NCBI RefSeq assembly: GCF_000143415.4
Contig: NW_003314281.1
Location: 1 to 64,000, forward strand
Direction: 5' to 3'
Source: Selaginella moellendorffii
Taxonomy: Eukaryota; Streptophyta; Lycopodiopsida; Selaginellales; Selaginellaceae
Length of the DNA: 64,000 nt
Shown: positions 61,400-64,000 of the stretch, one piece after another
How the letters are laid out: each line of letters begins with the position of its first letter
Numbering within the stretch: position 1 is the stretch's first letter
Program-made: the position numbers and the translations under genes
The notes under the pieces: generated by a model
What the model was told of the DNA's origin: nothing
Databases searched by the model: none
What the model saw: only the letters and a program-made list of their open reading frames with translations

Positions 61400-63139
61400 A
61401 TGATGAATGTCAAGAGCTTGAATCACCGGCGGCACGAGGAGGACGCTCCATCGCCGCCCGAGGACTACTCGGCCAAGCCGTCCAAGCCATGGCCGCGGCC
61501 CGTGGATTACCTCATCCGCGAGCAGCGCCTCATGTTCGTGCTCCTGGGCATGGCGCTGGCCACCGCCTTCTTCATCGTGCAGCCGGGCTACTTCGGCAAT
61601 TCCGATCGTCCCTCCAGCGCGGCGCGCTTCTTCGATCGCGAGGCCGAGACTCGCATCGTGGTGAGGCCCCAGGTGTCCACTGTTCCGGCGGTGTTTAGCA
61701 CGGGCGCCAAGATCCCGTTGGGTCTCAGGAGGAAGCCATTGCGGGTGGTGGTGACCGGCGGGGCTGGATTCGTGGGCAGCCATCTGGTGGACAGGCTCAT
61801 GGCTCGCGGCGACAGTGTGATCGTGGTGGACAATTTCTTCACCGGGAGGAAGGAGAATGTGATCCACCACGTTGGAAATCCCAGGTTTGAGCTCATCCGG
61901 CACGACGTTGTGGAGCCACTGCTGCTGGAGGTGGACCAGATCTATCACCTTGCGTGCCCGGCTTCTCCAGTCCACTACAAGTATAACCCCGTGAAGACGA
62001 TCATATCCTTTCTTGGCAAGCTTTTCTTTTGCTTCTTGCTCTTGTTTGCTCTCTTTTGCTGCTTGCCCATGGTTTTTGTTTTTGGTGGTGTTGCTCGTCC
62101 TGCAAGTCGCTTGGTTTGTCCTTGACTTAGGCATTTACAAGACCAACGTGATGGGAACGCTTAACATGCTCGGGTTGGCCAAGCGTGTTGGTGCTCGTTT
62201 TCTCCTCACAAGTACCAGTGAAGTCTACGGAGATCCGATCGAGCACCCGCAGAAGGAGGACTATTGGGGTCACGTAAATCCCATTGGTAAGATCGATGTT
62301 TCGGTTCTGCGTTTTTCACTTGTTCTTCGTAAGTAGTGACTTCTAACTTGGTTTTGGTACTTGCGTTATTGATGTAGGTGTTCGGAGTTGCTATGATGAA
62401 GGCAAGCGTGTTGCTGAGACGCTGACCATGGATTATCACAGGGGTGATAGTGTCCATGTAAGATATAACTAAGCATGATCTTTTTTGTTTGTGGTGAGAT
62501 TACAACTTGCGCAATCACTGATGATCAGGTGAGGATTGCCCGGATTTTCAATACTTATGGTCCACGAATGTGCATTGATGACGGCCGCGTAGTGAGTAAT
62601 TTTGTTGCACAGGTAAGAAGGCTCTTTATGCTCGTACCTTGTAATTCACAACAGCTGTTGGACTTAGGCTCTACGTAAGGAGGCCATGACTGTTTACGGG
62701 GATGGAAAGCAAACTCGGAGCTTTCAATATGTGTCAGATCTGGTACCTTGCGTTGTTTTCCTTCGACCGAAGCTTACACGTTTACCATGCAGGTTGAAGG
62801 GCTTATCAGGCTAATGGAAGGCGAGCACATCGGACCCTTCAACCTTGGCAATCCCGGAGAGTTCACCATGTTGGAACTCGCACAGGTACGTCCAAATTCC
62901 CACGCCGTCGTTTGCAATCGAAAGCCATGCCACAGGTGGTACGAGAGACGATTGATCCGGAGGCAAAGATAGAGTTCCGGAACAACACGGAGGACGATCC
63001 ACACAAGAGGAAGCCGGACATCACCAAAGCCAAGAAACTCCTTGGCTGGAAGCCCAAGATCTCCCTGAGGGAAGGGCTGCCTCTCATGGTGGAGGACTTT
63101 AGGCGGCGAGTGTTTGACAATGGTGAGAACTCGAGGTAA
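61400..63139 (+). CDS. UXS: UDP-glucuronic acid decarboxylase (UDP-xylose synthase), membrane type (7 exons, 428 aa)
   Basis: Exons are 61,400-62,002, 62,139-62,286, 62,378-62,457, 62,529-62,612, 62,668-62,742, 62,793-62,885 and 62,936-63,139 (1,287 bp). It converts UDP-glucuronate to UDP-xylose for wall polysaccharides. The N-terminus has a cytosolic stretch and one membrane anchor ([17 protein letters not shown]), indicating a Golgi type II protein. The Rossmann motif [14 protein letters not shown] (NAD+ binding), [43 protein letters not shown] (Ser/Thr) and [10 protein letters not shown] (Tyr-x3-Lys) are all intact, as is [13 protein letters not shown]. Intron 1 is AT-AC (ATATCCTTT donor); the others are GT-AG. 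Length is close to that of Arabidopsis membrane-bound UXS proteins. Confidence 0.95.
62003..62138 (+). other. AT-AC (U12-type) intron of UXS
   Basis: The donor is ATATCCTTT, the U12 AT-AC consensus. A branch-site match (tccttgac, 62,118-62,125) lies 12 bases before the terminal AC (gcatttac). Only this choice gives the conserved [13 protein letters not shown] join. Confidence 0.9.
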
Positions 63140-64000
63140 AAGAGGCCACGGTTTTTGGAACAGGAGAGGAGAGGAGATGAGGTCCAGATAGAACAAGGCA
63201 GGCTTGCACAGTCGTATTGGCTGTCCTGTACACCTATCGAGCCACAGGAGAGAAAAAACTAGAAAAGAAAGAGGCAACGCGGAATGGCGGTGAAAGTTTC
63301 CAGCTTCTCGGCAGCTTGTTTTCATGGTGATATTTTCAATCTAGGAGAGAATAAAGTTTGTTGTTATGATTCTTAGCCAGTAACAGCGATGGTGGTGGTG
63401 GTTGTGGTGTTTCACTAGGAATTTGCCGGAAGAACAGCGAGCTTCCTGTGGTTTTGGAGGTACTCTATGATTTTGTCTATGATCTTTGGACTGACAGCCA
63501 TGACCTACAGTGGAAGTTTGACGCTCTCTTTTCGTACAGTCGGTATCAAAGTGCGTTAAAAATGTTTGTCTTTCATGTGTGCGTGCGTGCACGATGTGAT
63601 TGTTTTGTCTCTTATTTTTTTCGTTTTGCTTTTGGGGTTCTTCCGATGACTAGAGACAAGGTAGTGTCTGCGTTGTTTTGTAATTTTTTTACTTTGGATC
63701 TAGCATCAGCGTCGTGTGTGCAAGATTTTGACACCCAGCGAGGAGCGACCCATTCATAAATTCTAGATTGTGATTTAAAAGGTCGAGAAGATGTATATGG
63801 TAAAGGAAAATTTTCAGAGGTGAAATCGAGTGGAATTTTTTCAGCTGTGACATCCTTCTACTCGGACACCGGTTGCATCAGGAGCGAGAGCAATTAAATC
63901 GTTGTTCCTTCAGAATTTCAGAGCCGACTCCAATCGTTAAATTCTTTGCAATGAGCTTTGTTGGTGCTCGTCGTAAAAAGCAAAAGGTCTAAAGCTCGCT
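63140..64000. other. 3' flank of UXS, no further gene seen
   Basis: Probable 3' UTR followed by AT-rich sequence. Only short ORFs without recognisable domains are present up to the window end. Confidence 0.5.

Noticed and set aside
61382-62134. Antisense 250-codon frame across UXS exon 1 and intron 1
   Set aside because: It spans the AT-AC intron and is the mirror of a well-conserved enzyme exon.

Overview
This window is nuclear DNA of a land plant, most likely a lycophyte such as Selaginella. The gene-rich half carries intronless PLS-class PPR genes, introns of mostly 50-140 bp and very short intergenic gaps. The plant-type genes include a 20S proteasome beta5, NOG1, a UDP-glucuronate decarboxylase, a PCC13-62-type desiccation protein and an F-box protein. 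The species assignment is inference; the gene content is read from the sequence.

Positions 1-33,200 are a repeat-rich, partly AT-rich island. A small secreted-protein gene (Pollen Ole e 1-like domain plus proline-rich tail) occurs there four times: at the left edge on the minus strand, at 22.6 kb, at 29.8 kb (with a long Pro-rich minisatellite tail and a 100-N gap), and as a wreck at 32.2-33.2 kb that carries an internal inversion. The first two copies and their upstream DNA form the arms of an inverted repeat enclosing about 20 kb of nested LTR retrotransposons. These are: a Ty3/gypsy element with a tRNA-Ala-type primer site (4,958-21,731); a chromovirus with 1.15-kb LTRs inserted into its reverse transcriptase gene (7,432-19,293); and, inside that, an inverted chromovirus fragment and a 5'-LTR-bearing piece of a third gypsy family. 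A second member of the tRNA-Ala-primed family lies at 24.9-29.5 kb. Between them (23.2-23.9 kb) sits a hitch-hiking gene fragment resembling the start of RNase P subunit p30.

Positions 33,200-63,140 are dense with genes, in order: PPR (+), ChaC-type gamma-glutamylcyclotransferase (-), DUF300/OSTalpha membrane protein (-), NOG1 (+), two tandem PPRs (-), an extensin-like/PCC13-62 fusion (+), a short PPR (-), proteasome beta5 (+), F-box protein (-), a decayed Crinkler-like gene (+), a 1,033-aa PPR (+), a WD40-like protein (+), a small TRIM-like LTR element and UDP-glucuronate decarboxylase (+). I worked out exon structures base by base for the six intron-containing genes (the desiccation-type gene, GGCT, OSTalpha, PBE, F-box and UXS); each joined CDS is a multiple of three.

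The most notable points are the extensin/ferritin-like fusion, an AT-AC (U12-type) intron in UXS, a GC-AG intron in the gamma-glutamylcyclotransferase, the inverted-repeat island with its internal inversion, the shared tRNA-Ala primer site of three LTR elements, a Crinkler-like relic in a plant, and a telo-box-like motif repeated just upstream of housekeeping start codons. No tRNA, rRNA or CRISPR was recognised.
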